Source: Diphasiastrum complanatum
Taxonomy: Eukaryota; Streptophyta; Lycopodiopsida; Lycopodiales; Lycopodiaceae
Reading direction: 5' to 3'
Assembly (NCBI GenBank): GCA_029204225.1
Contig: CM055099.1
Span: forward strand, 62,976,642 to 63,040,641
Length of the DNA stretch: 64,000 nt
Position 1 is the first letter of the stretch, and each line of letters opens with the position of its first letter. Below the pieces are notes generated by a model. It was given only the letters and a program-made list of their open reading frames with translations. It had not been told where the DNA came from and made no database searches. The position numbers and the translations under genes are program-made. Positions 1-13,990 of the stretch are shown here, piece after piece.

Positions 1-2049
<2,049 letters not shown>

Positions 2050-2472
2050 TGTGGAAAGTACAGAGTGGATGTGTTGTCTGTAAGAGATCATGGGTGGCTA
2101 CAATCGTTGTCCAGTCTATTAGTGCAGCTACATGGGGTGAGCGTGAAAAGGGTGCGACCTCAATCAGTGCTGAAGTGATCGTTGGTGATGACAATGCAAA
2201 AAGTGCGTCACTCTTACGAGTAGCCTTAGGATTAGATTTATAGGGTGCCTTTGCTTTTAGGACACCTTTGGCATTCTGTAAGATAGTGTCCCCTTTTCGC
2301 CTATCACCATAACGTGTGTAAAAACACAGTGTCGCGATCTTTTTGCCTTTTCTTCGTCTGTGCGAATTTGCGTATAAATATGCAGACTGCGCGACAACGT
2401 TAGTAAATATGCAGCATGAATGGAGGCAGATTAAAATGAGATTTAAGGAGAGTAGAGGGAATAAATCCAACA
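2050..2472 (-). repeat. 3' LTR of the 2.05-6.18 kb copia element
   Basis: This is 423 bp and begins TGTTGGATTT when read on the minus strand, the usual copia LTR start. It pairs with 5754-6176 and adjoins the polypurine tract. Confidence 0.93.
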
Positions 2473-2479
2473 CGCCCCC

Positions 2480-3016
2480 TTAATCTGGATCCGTGAATGC
2501 CTTGATCTTCAGACTGAGCAATGCACAAAATTTGTTGTGTGCATTAACACTGAGTGCTTTCGTGAAGATGTCTCCAACCATGTCCTGCGTTCTGCAGTAC
2601 GTTAAGCTCACCTCTCTGTCGAAAACCTTCCCCCTAAAGTGGTGATATCTGATCTCAATGTGCTTACTCTTAGAATGAAATCTAGGGTTGGTTGATAAGG
2701 CAATAGCACTTTGGTTATCACAAAACAAAATTGTAGGGCTGTACTGATACATATTGATGTCTAACATCAAATTTCTCAACCAAAATGCTTCCTTAATAGA
2801 TTGAGAAGCAACAATGTATTCTGCTTCAGTAGAAGAAAGTGCGATAGAGGTTTGCGTATGATTGTTCCACGAAATAGGACTGCCGTTGAAGAAGAATGTA
2901 AATCCAGATGTGGACTTATGATTGTCTGCATCTCCTCCCCAGCTTGCATCAGAATAACCATTGAGCTGATGAAGATTGTCGTTGCTGACATCTCCATAGT
3001 AGATGCACTGGTCCAT
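2480..3016 (-). pseudogene. copia RNase H region
   Basis: The translation carries copia RNase H landmarks in order: GYSDASWGGD, KSTSG, ALSSTEAEY, the FCDNQSAI block, KHIEIRYH and DIFTKAL. It is the 3' end of the copia polyprotein and lies directly before the polypurine tract and 3' LTR. It is part of a fossil element, not a host gene. Confidence 0.92.
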
Positions 3017-3257
3017 AGTAGCTCAAATATACCTCATGACTCGAATAAGAGCCTTCCAATGGGTAATGCCAGGATTAGCCATGTATTGGTTGAGTGAGCT
3101 AATAGCAAAAGAGATATCTGGTCTTGTACAGACCATTCATACATGATAGATCCTAGTATCGATCGATATGGATACTCTCTCATTTGCTCCTCTTCCAACT
3201 TGGTCTGGGGACATTGGTCCTTTCACAAATGTAGGCCTGGATCCATTGGTAGTGAGA

Positions 3258-3980
3258 TTATTTACAATTCATCAAATTGTATCTGTTAAGAACATTATGA
3301 AGATACCTTTGTTGAGTGATGTAAATCAATCGATTTGCTCTGTCTCTGTGGATTTGAATTCCCAGACATAAGTGAGTTTCGCTCAAATCAGTCATGTCGA
3401 ATTCTGAGAACAGCATCTGTTTCGAATCCTTAACCATATTAGTATCGATGTTGAAGAGCAACGTATCATCCACGTACAAGGTGATGATAATGAAGGATTG
3501 TTGCACTGACTTTGAATAAACGTTGCAATCAGCAGTGCTTGGTTTAAATCCTTGTTCAATGAGGAATGTGTTGATCCTCTGAAACCAAGCCCTGGCAGAC
3601 TTTTTAAGCCATACAATGCTTTATGGAGTTTACAGACACGATTCTTCATGCCTTCCAAAATGTATGCTTCGGGCTGGATCATGTAGATATCTTCTTGTAT
3701 ACTCCATTCAGATAGGCTATTTGTACATCAAGTTGATGTACTTCGAGGTCGGCAGCTGCAGCATAAGACAAGGGCATTCGGATCGACGAATGTTTGACAA
3801 CTGGACTAAAAGTCTCATTGTAGTCGACATTCGAGATCTGGGTGAATCCTCGTGCTACTAGTCTAGCCTTCCTTCGATCAATTGCTCCGTTGGCATTATA
3901 TTTGATCTTAAAGATCCATTTGCAATCAATGATATTGTAGCCAATAGGAGCTTCGACTTATGACCATGTCTGATTCTTGA
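3258..3980 (-). pseudogene. copia reverse transcriptase region
   Basis: Minus-strand blocks resemble copia reverse transcriptase: a VCKLHKALYGLKS-type block, the TLYVDDTLLF catalytic motif and a FDMTDLSE-type block. They lie between the integrase and RNase H regions as expected. Fossil and broken. Confidence 0.85.
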
Positions 3981-4107
3981 TCAGAGAGGAATACTCTCTG
4001 TCCATGGCTTCTCTCCAGAGATCAGAGTCTGGTTGGCTAAGTACCTCTTCGACTGTCGCCGGTTCCTACATTACGAGACAGGCAGACTCAGGAGTATACC
4101 TTGTGGG

Positions 4108-5382
4108 CTATGTGCGCACTCGGCTTGATCTTTTGGGAGGATTCAACTGATGAACCGCTCCTGGGACTTGTTGCTGGATAGCAGCAATATCTTTGTCTAA
4201 TTCGTTGTCTCGAAGTGGGTCGACAATACATACGCCTGAGTTTGAAGCTCGGATTGTCGTGTCAACGACAGGTGATGAAGGTTCTTCTTGAGCAACATCC
4301 TTGCCTTTGAGCTCGACGAACTGATTCTCAATAAAGACTGTATCCCGACTATACAAGAATTGCTGGATATCAGGATCGTACAGCTTGTAAGTATTATCAG
4401 ACGAAGTATATTCGATCAGGATGGTCTTGAGACCCTGGAAGTCCAATTTCTTCCTTGTGTCCTTTGGGATCTGCACGTAGGCAATGCACCCAAACACTCT
4501 TAGGTTTTTCAAAGAAGGCTTAGAGCCTGTCCAAACCTCGTGGGGTGTCTTGTCTAAGAGGGCCTTGGTCGAACATCTGTTCGGGACGTAAGCTGTAGTG
4601 GAGACAGCTTCAGCCCAGAATCTCTTGGGCAACTGCGATAACATACATTTAGAAGATTCGACCAGAGTACGGTTCTTCCTCTCAGCTAAGCCATTAGATT
4701 GAGGACTGTAAGGAATGATGAATTGCTGCTCAATGCCTTGGCTTTGGCAGTACTCCTTAAACTCGATAGAGATATATTCTCCACCGTTGTCTGACCTTAG
4801 GGCCTTGATCGTCCTTCCAGTCTCCTTTTTTGCATGCTCCTTGAAGATTCTGAAGCAGTTGAAGGCTTCTGATTTCTTCTTTATGAAGTATACCATAGTT
4901 CTTATAGAGAATTCGTCAATAACGGTTATAAAATACTTGGCGTCCTTCAGCGAAGGATTTTTCATCGGGCCACAAATATCTGAATGTACAATATCTAGCA
5001 ATCCTCTAGCAACATGTTGATGGCTCGAGTTAAATGGTTTCCTAGTCTGTTTACCAACTAGACAGTCTTGACAGACAGGTAACTCGACCTTTTCGTGAGG
5101 ATAGTCGAGATCAAGAACAATAGATTGTCTAGACATTCGTTGTACATTAGCATGATTCAAATGACCAAGTCTATAATGCCAAAGTACTCCTTTATTTGAA
5201 TGAATTGAAGAACTGAGAGCCTGACTAGAGGCAGAAAAGCAATGACTCAACTTATACAAGTGTCCATGCCTCTTTCCGAGTGCTAGGATCTTGTCTGTTC
5301 TATCAACTACTTTACATTGATCACATTCGAACTCTACTCTATGTCCTAGATCTGTGATTCTGCTTACAGAGAGCAGATTCAT
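4108..5382 (-). pseudogene. copia GAG-pre-integrase and integrase region
   Basis: This is the longest open frame of the window (424 codons). It begins with MNLLSVSRITDLG and a GAG-pre-integrase HHCC zinc site (LWHYRLGHLNH, then CQDC). The integrase core follows, with D in VHSDICGP, D in LRSDNGGEY and E in NGLAERKNRTL, then the RVFGCIAY region and a hinge toward reverse transcriptase. It belongs to the copia element around it. Similar frames occur in several other elements in this window, so it has no claim to be a host gene. Confidence 0.93.
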
Positions 5383-5753
5383 AGATAACTTTGGTACATA
5401 CAGGACTTTAGAGAGTAGCTTAGACTGACCATTTGCAAAGCATAATCTTACAGTGCCTTTACCTTTAATAGCTTGTGTGCTATTGTCGCCAAGGTGAACG
5501 AATTTCTAAGTATTGTAAGGTGTATAGGACTCGAAACAGCTAATGAGGCTAGTCATGTGCTGAGTGGCTCCGAAATCCAAGAACCAAGAACTGTCGCCAG
5601 ATGCTCCTTGATGATTGGTCATGAAGGCATCATGATCCGCTTCTTGAATCGGTTGTGGAGCTTCTGCAGCTACATTTGCCACTTGATTCGACTGTCCTTT
5701 GTTGTTGTTCTTCGCTTTGCTTCGAGCCTTTCTTCTTCTTCTGCTTTGTCAGA

Positions 5754-6176
5754 TGTGAAAAGTACAGAGTGGATGTGTTGTCTGTAAGAGATCGTGGGTG
5801 GCTGCAGTCGTTGTCCAGTCTATTAGCACAGCTGCATGGGGTGAGCGTGAAAAGGGTGCGACGTCAGTCAGTGCTAAAGTGATCGTTGGTGATGACAATG
5901 CAAAAAGTGTGTCACTCTTACGAGTAGCCTTAGGATTAGCTTTACAGGGTGCCTTTGCTTTTAGGACACCTTTGGTATTCTGTAAGATAATGTCCCCTTT
6001 TCGCCTATCACCATAAGGTGTGTAAAAACACAGTGTCGCGATTCTTTCACCTTTTCTTCGTCTGTCCGAATTTGTGTGTAAATATGCAGACTGCGCGACA
6101 ACGTTAGTAAATATGCAGCATGAATGGAGGCAAATTAAAATGAGATTTAATGAGAGTAGAGGAAATAAATTCAACA
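5754..6176 (-). repeat. 5' LTR of the 2.05-6.18 kb copia element
   Basis: A 423-bp partner of 2050-2472. It shares every major block with it and differs at about 27 positions by eye. Confidence 0.92.
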
Positions 6177-6375
6177 GTTATTACATCAATCAAAGATATC
6201 TCAGTCACGTGACAAAGAGAGCTACCTACCCAGCAAACAATGATTGTTTGAAGATTTGCTCGAATCAAACAAGAGCCTGATTGATTCATCCCTTGAGAAT
6301 TCATGATTCTTGATGAATCTACCTCAGTTGCAGAAGCCTTGTAGAAATCGGATGCAGACAATTGGCAAATAGCCA

Positions 6376-6665
6376 TGGACGCTGAGTATAATTCATTAAT
6401 GAAGAACAAGACCTAGAGTCTTGTTGACCCTCTTGTGAATGTGAAAATCATTGACACCAAGTGGATATTCAAGTTGAAGATTAACCTAGATGGATCTATA
6501 TCCAAATGAAAAGCTCGACTAGTGGTGAAAGGCTACGAACAATTGTATGGAATAGATTACACTGAGACTTTCAATTGAGTCGTATAATATCAATCTAGTC
6601 GAACACTACTGGCTATCATGGTTGTAGAAGATCTGGACAATCACTATATAGACGTAAAAAACCAT
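6376..6665 (+). mobile_element. copia reverse transcriptase fragment, plus strand
   Basis: The plus-strand translation shows the start of copia reverse transcriptase: a DTKWIFKLK block, KARLVVKGY, a GIDYTETF block and LLAIMV. It is a broken scrap on the opposite strand from the element to its left and belongs to another insertion. Confidence 0.75.
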
Positions 6666-6690
6666 TACTTAATGGATACATACAGGAAGA

Positions 6691-6945
6691 GTTAAAATAG
6701 CAATAATCAACATGTGGTTCTTTTATGGTTACTTTCTAAGTTCGATGGTAACACCTTTTGTTTAGTTCTAGAGTTATTGGGCCAATTCTATTACGAGCCC
6801 TATGTTAAGTACTTAAGTTGTTTTCTTTGTACATGACAATCAATTAGTTTGAATACATAGTTAGAGTTGAGCAATCATGTTCTTCTTGTCTCAAAGTACT
6901 TGATGTTGTACTATGGTGATTGTATTGATCGATTCTAATTGTGAC
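6691..6945 (+). repeat. Inverted copy of the 18.49-18.75 kb segment
   Basis: About 255 bp matching the reverse complement of 18487-18753. Both copies contain GTGGTTCTTTTA, a TTAGTTCTAGAG-like block and CAAAGTACTTGATG. In both places the segment adjoins copia reverse transcriptase sequence, so it is part of the same copia family. Confidence 0.8.
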
Positions 6946-7198
6946 AGTTGTTGGGTGGTCGTGTAGGGAGAAGCAAACTGGATCGTGTTTGGTAGGGCGA
7001 CTAGGAGCTTCAAAACCTCATTTCCATAGCTGGTTGGAGGAGGAAGGTGAAAGAAGATAAAGACACAGATGACATAGGTCACGCGCAGCCAATCCAGGTG
7101 GAGTGTTAGCAGCCGCAGGGGCTCGGTGTATGCAAGAACTCCTCTCAGTTCGTCGGAGTAACCACGACCATCTGATCGATAACTATCGAAGGTGGAGA
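6946..7198. other. Unassigned spacer between copia and gypsy debris
   Basis: A more GC-rich 250-bp patch with no recognisable coding or repeat content. Confidence 0.4.
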
Positions 7199-7981
7199 TT
7201 AAGCACAATGTGGACCATCAGATTTAAAAGAGTCATTGGATTTGTTTAAATCCATTCTAGACTTCAACGAAGGGTATTTTGCACATAGCCTTGTAGAAAT
7301 CAGGTTAACTCTTGAACCGCCATCTATCACAGCTGCTTCATTAGGAGATTGTCTATGTTGTATCGGCGGAGTGATATTTTTTTGTTCACTTTCCCAAGCT
7401 GCTCCGACATGGAGTACTTCATTAGATTCTTCAAATCCAGCACAAAAAAGTGGCTCCTGATGGACTTCTGGTTCTGCTTGAGCTAACTTTTGCGCTAAGA
7501 CTTCTTTTGCTTTTGGCACCAACTTCAAGAATTCTCCCAATGAAATATTGATCTTACTAGACAAAATATTCACGGGAGGTTCTGTTTGCGGTGCTTTCGG
7601 TCCAGTCATCCTAAAGGGTTCTTCATGATGATGCAACTGATCATTCATATCTGTACGTGAATTTCTTGGTGGCTGCAATGGTGAAGAACAAACTTCGATT
7701 GTTGCTTTAGCAGCTTCAAGCTCATCCTCTTCTTGTAGATGTCTAATCCATTGCCTCATATCCTGATATCTTTTTTTTTCTGCATGAAGATTTGGATAGA
7801 CTCCAGATGTTGTTGGTATATCAGTTAATGGTATGAAATCAGCAGGTACTGGATCTGCTACCAGTTCTTTCTGCTTCTGTGCTCTGGTGACCACCATCAA
7901 GGGTACACTTGGTTTATTCTGAGCTACTAGTCTTCGCTTGATTGTTATCAAATTTACAGGAGCTGTAGCTAGTGGTGGCAT
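7199..7981 (-). pseudogene. Ty3/gypsy gag tail and aspartic protease region
   Basis: An open frame of 260 codons. Its front half is a charged, low-complexity linker rich in Glu and Lys, and near the end lies AAVIDGGSRVNLIS, the usual form of a gypsy retropepsin active site (D-S/T/G-G). Just before the frame, at about 8000-8080, two CCHC-type knuckles are readable (CFACGENHRVVEC and CRDCGYGHCYKGC), as at the end of a gag protein. Part of the fossil gypsy element. Confidence 0.8.
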
Positions 7982-8116
7982 CGGTTTTGCTGGACAGCCT
8001 TTATAGCAATGCCCATAACCACAATCACGACAAAATGGTACAAATTTCTCTTTATTTGGACATTCTACAACTCTGTGATTTTCTCCACATGCAAAACATC
8101 CAAGTGGTGCTCCGGT

Positions 8117-9312
8117 CTAGTTTCTAGATGCTTGTTGTTGCGCGAATGCATAAATAGCATATTGTTCTAAAGATCCACCTTCTTGATCATTACCATAGTT
8201 CCATTGCTCGGCACTTCTGTATGGTTCTGGTTCCATCAAATTGGCAGGAGGAGAGGGGTGCTTTGGTGGAGCAAGTAAGGCTAAACATTTCGGGTATCCA
8301 AGAGCAGATTGTCGAGGTCTAGCTGCTGGATTTTCTCCATACTGTGGTTCTCGATATCTCATTTGGGCATATTGTTGATGAATTATCCGAGGATTGAAGT
8401 TGCAAAACGTAGTCTCATGATCAAGCGAATTACACAAATGGCATATACTGATTTCCATTCGTATTTTCAATTGAGGACACTCATTCACTGTGTGATTTCC
8501 TATATAAATAGAACACCAGACAATTTCTTTGGTAGGAAAAGTCTTCACAAACTTCTTAGGTTCCTTGTGCGCTTGTCCATGAAAATCTTCCAATGTCTTG
8601 ATCTTCTCATAAAATTGCGACTGCAACTTTTCCATCTGTTTCTGCTAGTTCTTTCAGAGTTTCTCGAACTCATTGAATATCATTTCTGCAGTAGCGTTGA
8701 CATTTGTTGATGCAATAGTAGTGGATGTCGTTGGTCTGCCCTGTTGTATAAGGCAACATACGGATATTCGGCTCATCATCTAAATCTTCATCCTCCTCCC
8801 GAATTGCATCAAAGTGCATACTCATTATGGCGTTTCAACTCACGTCTGACCCTTTTAGGTAAACTTGACAAAAACCACATAATCATGGCATTGTCATTAA
8901 TCAGCTCAGGTTCGCACTCAGATCTGAGGCGTTTTACTTGTTCAATGTAATCTCGAATCATTTTCCGCTTTCCCATTTTTATTTTTCTTAAAAGTAGAAA
9001 AAGGTCTTCCATAAACTTCTGAGGTTTGAACCGTGTGATAAGGGCTCGTTTAACAATCTCCCAATCTATACACTCAGTTTCATCTTGATTTTAGTACCAA
9101 TCTTGTGATGCGCCTGTTAAGGCCATTGGAAAAAGCTTAAGTTTATCTTGGAGAAAATTTTTGCCATAGACTTCACAAGATTCAGTACATATATAAAGAA
9201 ATCTAACTGGATATGTTAATCCATTGTATTTGGGTAGATCCAAAGGGGGTGCTCTTCTAACAATGATTGGATTGACTTCTTGAGGAGCACCTCCAGGGGC
9301 AGCCATTTTCAT
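8117..9312 (-). pseudogene. Ty3/gypsy gag region
   Basis: Three minus-strand frames read as gag. The first (9312 leftward) has APPLDLPKYNG and KLFPMALTGASQDWY, the typical gypsy gag start with its FP-L-GAA-W block. The second (near 9000) has FLSSLPKRVRREL. The third (8117-8635) is a proline- and glutamine-rich tail with Cys/His pairs. Fossil and broken. Confidence 0.8.
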
Positions 9313-10523
9313 GGATTCAAATCAAGCAGACAATGAGATTGGATCTAGATTTTCAATCAAAACTATCTCAGATCAGATCTGCTAGATCTCTTCCACTTGG
9401 CAGGAATCAGATTTCTATATTGTGAAAAAAATTTCGAAATTTAATCAATCGATACCTCTTAAAAATGAAAGATTTCTCAGAATTCAAATCAGACTGTATC
9501 AGATTTGATCCAAATTTTGAAAGGGACTTGATCTGGAAAATCAGAACCTAAAAATAGAACTGGCAAAGGTTCCCTAGGTGAAGATTGATTCAGCGAAGGT
9601 TCAACAATATTATTTTTGGAAAAAAAAAAAAAAACTCTCTGATCAGGTTTTTTTGACAATTTCTATGGAAATAACCTTCATCGAACTTTCAGACTAGAAA
9701 TCTGACACAGATAAAGCTAAAGTAAACCCGACGAAGGTTTCCGGCACACAAAAACATAGTTTATATAGTTTGGCGAGGGTAGAAATCAAGATTTTCTATG
9801 ATCTGGATAGGATGAATGTTCATTGAACTCAAAAATAATATTTGACTATAAATAGAATGATCTGAAAACTCGACGAAGGTTTTGACAAAGAATCAAGAGT
9901 AATACTGGTATTTTTGCAAAAAAGAAACTTTTGTGACAAAATATGACAATATGACAACTGATCCTCTCTAAGAAAACTTTCTATTTCTAGTATTATTCTT
10001 CGCCGACTTGGCACTAGATAGATTTGAATCACACCTATGCACAGTGAATCGGACGAAGGTTCTTTTCTTGTATTTTTAGGGTTTTGGTGATTTTTTGGTG
10101 TTTTTTGATGGTTTTTCTGATGTTTCTGAAAATCTGCTGAGAAGGATTGTTCGCCCTTCAAACTGAAGGTTCTGTGATCAAACTTGAAAGTGCCTGCAAC
10201 TCAGCAAAAGTTTCTTGAAAGAGGGCAAAAAGTTATCAGCTCTGATGACAATTTTTGCCTCCTTTTGACCAAAATCTGGCAAATTTGACCGATTTTTTTT
10301 TTTTAGATGTCTTAGATCCAAATGGATCTAAAGATTGGTGATTTGAATAGCTTTCCATGTTCCACAATCAAATTAGATTCCAAACAAGCAAATCCACTCA
10401 AATCAAGTAAAATCACTCGAAAACTAACCCTAAATGCAGATCTAACACTATTCATGCAACGACAAGATGCTTAATGCAAGCTAACCATGCAACAAACATG
10501 CTGCAAACTAAAAAATTGGCGTA
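9313..10523 (-). other. gypsy 5' leader with recurring GACGAAGGTT motif
   Basis: Non-coding leader between primer site and gag. On the plus strand GACGAAGGTT or a close variant recurs at about 9591, 9731, 9871, 10051 and 10161, roughly every 110-180 bp. Poly-A/T runs are common. Confidence 0.6.
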
Positions 10524-10545
10524 GCTCCTCGGCAACGATGCCTAA
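10524..10545 (-). other. Degenerate tRNA-Asp type primer-binding site
   Basis: The minus strand reads close to TGGCGCCGTTGCCGGGGA, the plant gypsy site complementary to the tRNA-Asp 3' end, with a few mismatches. It adjoins the LTR edge at 10548. Confidence 0.7.
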
Positions 10546-10547
10546 AT

Positions 10548-11283
10548 TGTAGTGGTTTTATTTCCTTGCCTAACCTCAACCCAAGATCTAATCAATCTAG
10601 CATCAAAGAGATGAAGTTAGTTGTCACTCATAGATTCATTACCATGAGAGCGATAGTATAGTTCAGATTTCAGCATGAATGAAAGATTCACATCTAATTC
10701 TAACATCCATTAACCCTAAGCATTAACACTACATCCACTAACACTAGATCTACAACAAGATAGCTTACTCCCTCTCTCTTTCTCCCTCATAGAAAGTATA
10801 ATAACATGCAATCCCAATAACAATCAAATCCAACAATTAGCAAAACACAAATAAAGCATGAGAGATGGAGGAAAAGTGATAGAGAGCAAGGACATTCATA
10901 AATCCATTTCACAAGAGAACCAATCTACTTTATTAAAATGAAAAAATGAACCATGTGTAGGAACTCGAGCTGGTCTCTTCTTATAGTAGAGAGGAGCCTG
11001 GCCTCTGAATCCTATTGGTCCATTTCTGCCTCCCTAATTATTTAAATTTAAAAAAGAGTGGGAACCATCCAAATTGGAGGGAAACCCAACTTTATTCACT
11101 AACTTGACATTTAGGCCTGCGACATTAAAAGTCCCCCAAAAAGGCCTAAAGTCCTTTTATTGACTTGTAACTAATCAAATAACTATGTGATCATCGGGTT
11201 GGACTTACACACACATGGTGCTAAATCTCTCTCACTTATTAACTAGGGTTAGGGTTTTCTTGGGAGTCGCAAACCCTCCAACA
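10548..11283 (-). repeat. gypsy 5' LTR
   Basis: About 736 bp. On the minus strand it begins TGTTGGAGGG and ends CTACA next to the primer site. No second copy is recognised in the window. Confidence 0.7.
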
Positions 11284-11780
11284 GATGGTAAGCATTCGAG
11301 TCATCATCTCATTTGCTACTCTTTATGGATGGGATCTATGGCAATTGGACATTACAAATGATTTTTTGAATGGTGATATGGAGGATGAAGTGTAATGGCG
11401 CAACCCGAGAACTACATTTCTTCTACAAAGCCAAAGCATGTGTGTTTATTACAAAAGAGTTTGTATGGCCTTAAGCAAGCACCAAGGAATTGATATGCTA
11501 AGCTTAACACTTTTTTACTCTCTCAAGGCTTTGTTATAAGTTGAGTATGATCATTCACATTATTATAGGTTTGCTGGAAGTTATGTTACCATTTTGCTAA
11601 TCTATGTGGATGATATCATCTTGAGTGGTGGAGACAATCAAGATGTGGAGGATATCAAGAGTGCTCTTAAGAAGGAATTTGAGGTGCATGATCTTGGTCA
11701 TTTGCATTACATTTTAGGAATAGAAGTGATTAGATCTTCTTATTGGATGACTTAAAGGAGATTACAACAATTATAAGCCA
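11284..11780 (+). mobile_element. copia reverse transcriptase fragment, plus strand
   Basis: The translation gives copia reverse transcriptase blocks: YGWDLWQLDITNDFLNGD, LLQKSLYGLKQAPRN, LLIYVDDIILS, then VHDLGHLHYILGIEV. It is a broken piece with no LTR of its own seen. Confidence 0.88.
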
Positions 11781-12112
11781 TCACATTCAATGCGTGTAAT
11801 CATAATACTCCCCCTTAATGACTAGTTTATATTCCTAGAAGTAGATTACCCTACTCCCTTTTTCATAAGTCCCAACAAAAACAATATTTGCCAAAGTAGC
11901 ATTCCGATTCTACTTTTATCTTTGGTCAAATATAACTACATACACAACAACATTATACCATCCATTGTTTTAGTGCTTGTAAAAACACTTCAAGGATACT
12001 TGGATCATTTGACATTTCAATTATCTCGCCAAGCTCACAACATTCTTGTTTAGCACTTAAACATTCACATTCAAACAAGTTAGATTGTGCTTGTTGTAGG
12101 AGTTGATGACAT
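11781..12112. other. Unassigned; possible minus-strand polypurine tract
   Basis: At about 11810 the minus strand reads TTAAGGGGGAGTATTATG, like a copia polypurine tract, but no clear LTR edge follows. A minus-strand open frame (11953-12210) has no recognised domain. Confidence 0.35.
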
Positions 12113-12933
12113 TGTTGGGGGTATTTCCAACAAAGTGTAAATAAATAAAATCGTCCAATAAAATGTGCTGCGAGGGCATGGCATCCTGCGCGCATAAGCC
12201 CATGGCCCAATGAGCACGCAAGTTAAGTTGTAAATAAAATAATTGACTTGGGCCCTTTGTAATTAAAATAAAACTTGAGGCCCAAAGTCAATTTTTAAAT
12301 TAAAGTTTACTTTTTAAAGTTGGGTCCAATTTTGGACTCACATGAATCTTGTGATTTTCAATGTACTTTTTGTGGACCCTTGGATCAAGTTGGGTCCAAG
12401 ATGAATGGATAGGATCAACGTGAATATTAGCCAATAGGATTGAGGGGCAAGGGCCTTCCCCATTTTATAAAAAGACACCATTTGTACACTATTTTCATGC
12501 TTAATAGAGAGAAGGAGACTCTATCATTTTGAGAGCTCAAGCATCCTCATTTGCTAATCACTCTTGCTTATGCTATTGATGTTATTGCTTGTTATTTCCA
12601 TTTCTTCCATGCTTTTTGTTTGTGATTAGTTAAGGTTTCTCCATAAGCAATGACATTGAGCATTTGAGCTAATCTCCATCTCATCTCTCTCTCTTTCTCT
12701 CTTCTCTTCTCTCTTCCTCTTCTTTTCTATCCTTTCCCTTCACCCAAAATCATGATGAATGTTAGTGTAGAGGAGTAGAGTTAAAGAAGGGTAGTGTTAG
12801 TGGAGGTAGAGTTAGATGCAAAGTAGGAAACTAACTAAAATTAGCATCTATGCATAGTTAGGTACCTATCCAGTGATCTAACCCTTGTTGACAGGCGGGA
12901 GGGCCTATACTACGCAAAATCCTCGACCCTACA
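12113..12933 (+). repeat. gypsy 5' LTR
   Basis: About 821 bp, with its right edge fixed by the primer site two bases downstream. It contains a CT-rich tract at about 12685-12735 (TCTCTCTCTTTCTCTC type). Confidence 0.72.
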
Positions 12934-12934
12934 G

Positions 12935-12952
12935 TGGCACCGTTGCCGGGGA
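12935..12952 (+). other. tRNA-Asp type primer-binding site
   Basis: TGGCACCGTTGCCGGGGA; plant tRNA-Asp ends in the complement of TGGCGCCGTTGCCGGGGA. It differs at one position. Confidence 0.85.
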
Positions 12953-13259
12953 TAGGTTTCCACTAACTAGTTTAGAGTAGTTTTAGGTAGATTTTTGGGA
13001 GTTTAGAGTTAGTTTTCTGTTTTTTCTCGTGTTTGGACTGTTCACAGCTAGCGGAGGAGGTGTGACAGGGTAGAGGAGGCCCTGAACAGCCTCTAAAGGC
13101 TTGAAACCCAAACCAACCAGCCAAAAAATCCAAAAAACACACCAATCTACATTTTTGGAGGGAAAAAGAGCCTAAAATCTCATCAGATTTTTATATCTCC
13201 AGAACTAGTGTGATTTAACCCTTGCATGACTGGTAGCAGCTCTAGGGTACTTCCCAAAC

Positions 13260-13990
13260 CTTCATAGAAGCCTGCGAGAGTTAGTTCCAAGCAGATTGTA
13301 AAATCAGAGAAAAATCATAAAAAATTCAAAAAATCCTTGAAAAAATCCAAAAAATTCAAATCTTCATAAGAGCTCTTGCAGAGCCCTCTAAAGTTCCATC
13401 TCAGTGAGACTAGGACACAGAGAAACTTGCGAGAGTTAGTTTGATGTCTAAGTGCCTGTGCGAGAGTTCCCAGTGAAAAAAAAATGGAAAAGTACCAATG
13501 AACCTCGCAGACAACAAATTTTTCAGTTCCAGTGAGCAAAAACTCTCGTAGAGGATTCTGAAGTTCCATCTCAGTGAGACCAGGACACAGAAGAGCTTGC
13601 GAGAGTTAGTTTGATTTCCGTGATCAGAAAATTAGGTTTAAGTGCTAAAAAATCACTAAAAAGTGAAGATCCAACAAATCCTTCCAGTAAGAACTCTCGT
13701 AGACCCCCTCAATCGATTCAGAATGTTAATTTCCATCAGTGATGAAGCCTGCGAGAGAGTTCTGAGATTTGGTGAAGATCAAGTCAAAAAAGTGATTTTG
13801 AATCCTCGTAAACAGTGAAATTTTCACTTATTGTGAGAGTCAACTCTCGCGAGATTTGACCTAGATCCAGCTACTGTGAGCCTTGTGAGAGTTACTTCCC
13901 AAAGATCTGAGAGATATCATGTTTTTTATCTGCAAAAATAACTAAAGAACCCTCACATAGCCAACCCTCGCACAAGAAAACCCTTGCAGA
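13260..13990 (+). repeat. Leader with recurring GCGAGAGTT / AACTCTCG motif
   Basis: The motif GCGAGAGTT or its complement AACTCTCG occurs about ten times (near 13273, 13430, 13458, 13545, 13598, 13689, 13750, 13849, 13889, 13967). One 80-bp block containing AAGTTCCATCTCAGTGAGAC is repeated about 168 bp apart (near 13390 and 13560). Confidence 0.75.

Larger units (their letters stand above)
2050..6176 (-). mobile_element. Ty1/copia element with both LTRs (fossil)
   Basis: A minus-strand copia element flanked by two direct repeats of 423 bp (2050-2472 and 5754-6176), each TG...CA on both strands. A polypurine tract lies just inside the left repeat (2473-2483, read on the minus strand), which makes that repeat the 3' LTR. 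Going leftward from the right LTR come part of gag with a protease-like motif, GAG-pre-integrase, integrase core, reverse transcriptase and RNase H in normal copia order. No matching 5-bp target duplication is seen (GCATA versus GTTAT). The element is broken in several places and gag is short. The LTRs differ at about 27 of 423 positions by my count (~6%), mostly transitions, so insertion was probably a few million years ago if angiosperm-like rates apply. Confidence 0.93.
7199..11283 (-). mobile_element. Ty3/gypsy 5' part: LTR, primer site, leader, gag, protease (fossil)
   Basis: Read from right to left this is the front of a Ty3/gypsy element: LTR (10548-11283), a degenerate tRNA-Asp type primer site (10524-10545), a 1.2-kb leader, gag and an aspartic protease motif. 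Reverse transcriptase, integrase and the second LTR are not found here, so it is a partial, broken copy. The right LTR edge lies within copia reverse transcriptase sequence at 11284, which suggests that this element or its ancestor inserted into a copia copy. Confidence 0.82.

Noticed and set aside
2050-6176. Both 423-bp LTR copies stay open in the same minus-strand frame (about 141 codons), as if they encode a protein
   Set aside because: About two thirds of the differences between the copies change the amino acid, so there is no sign of selection on the protein, and no known domain is seen.
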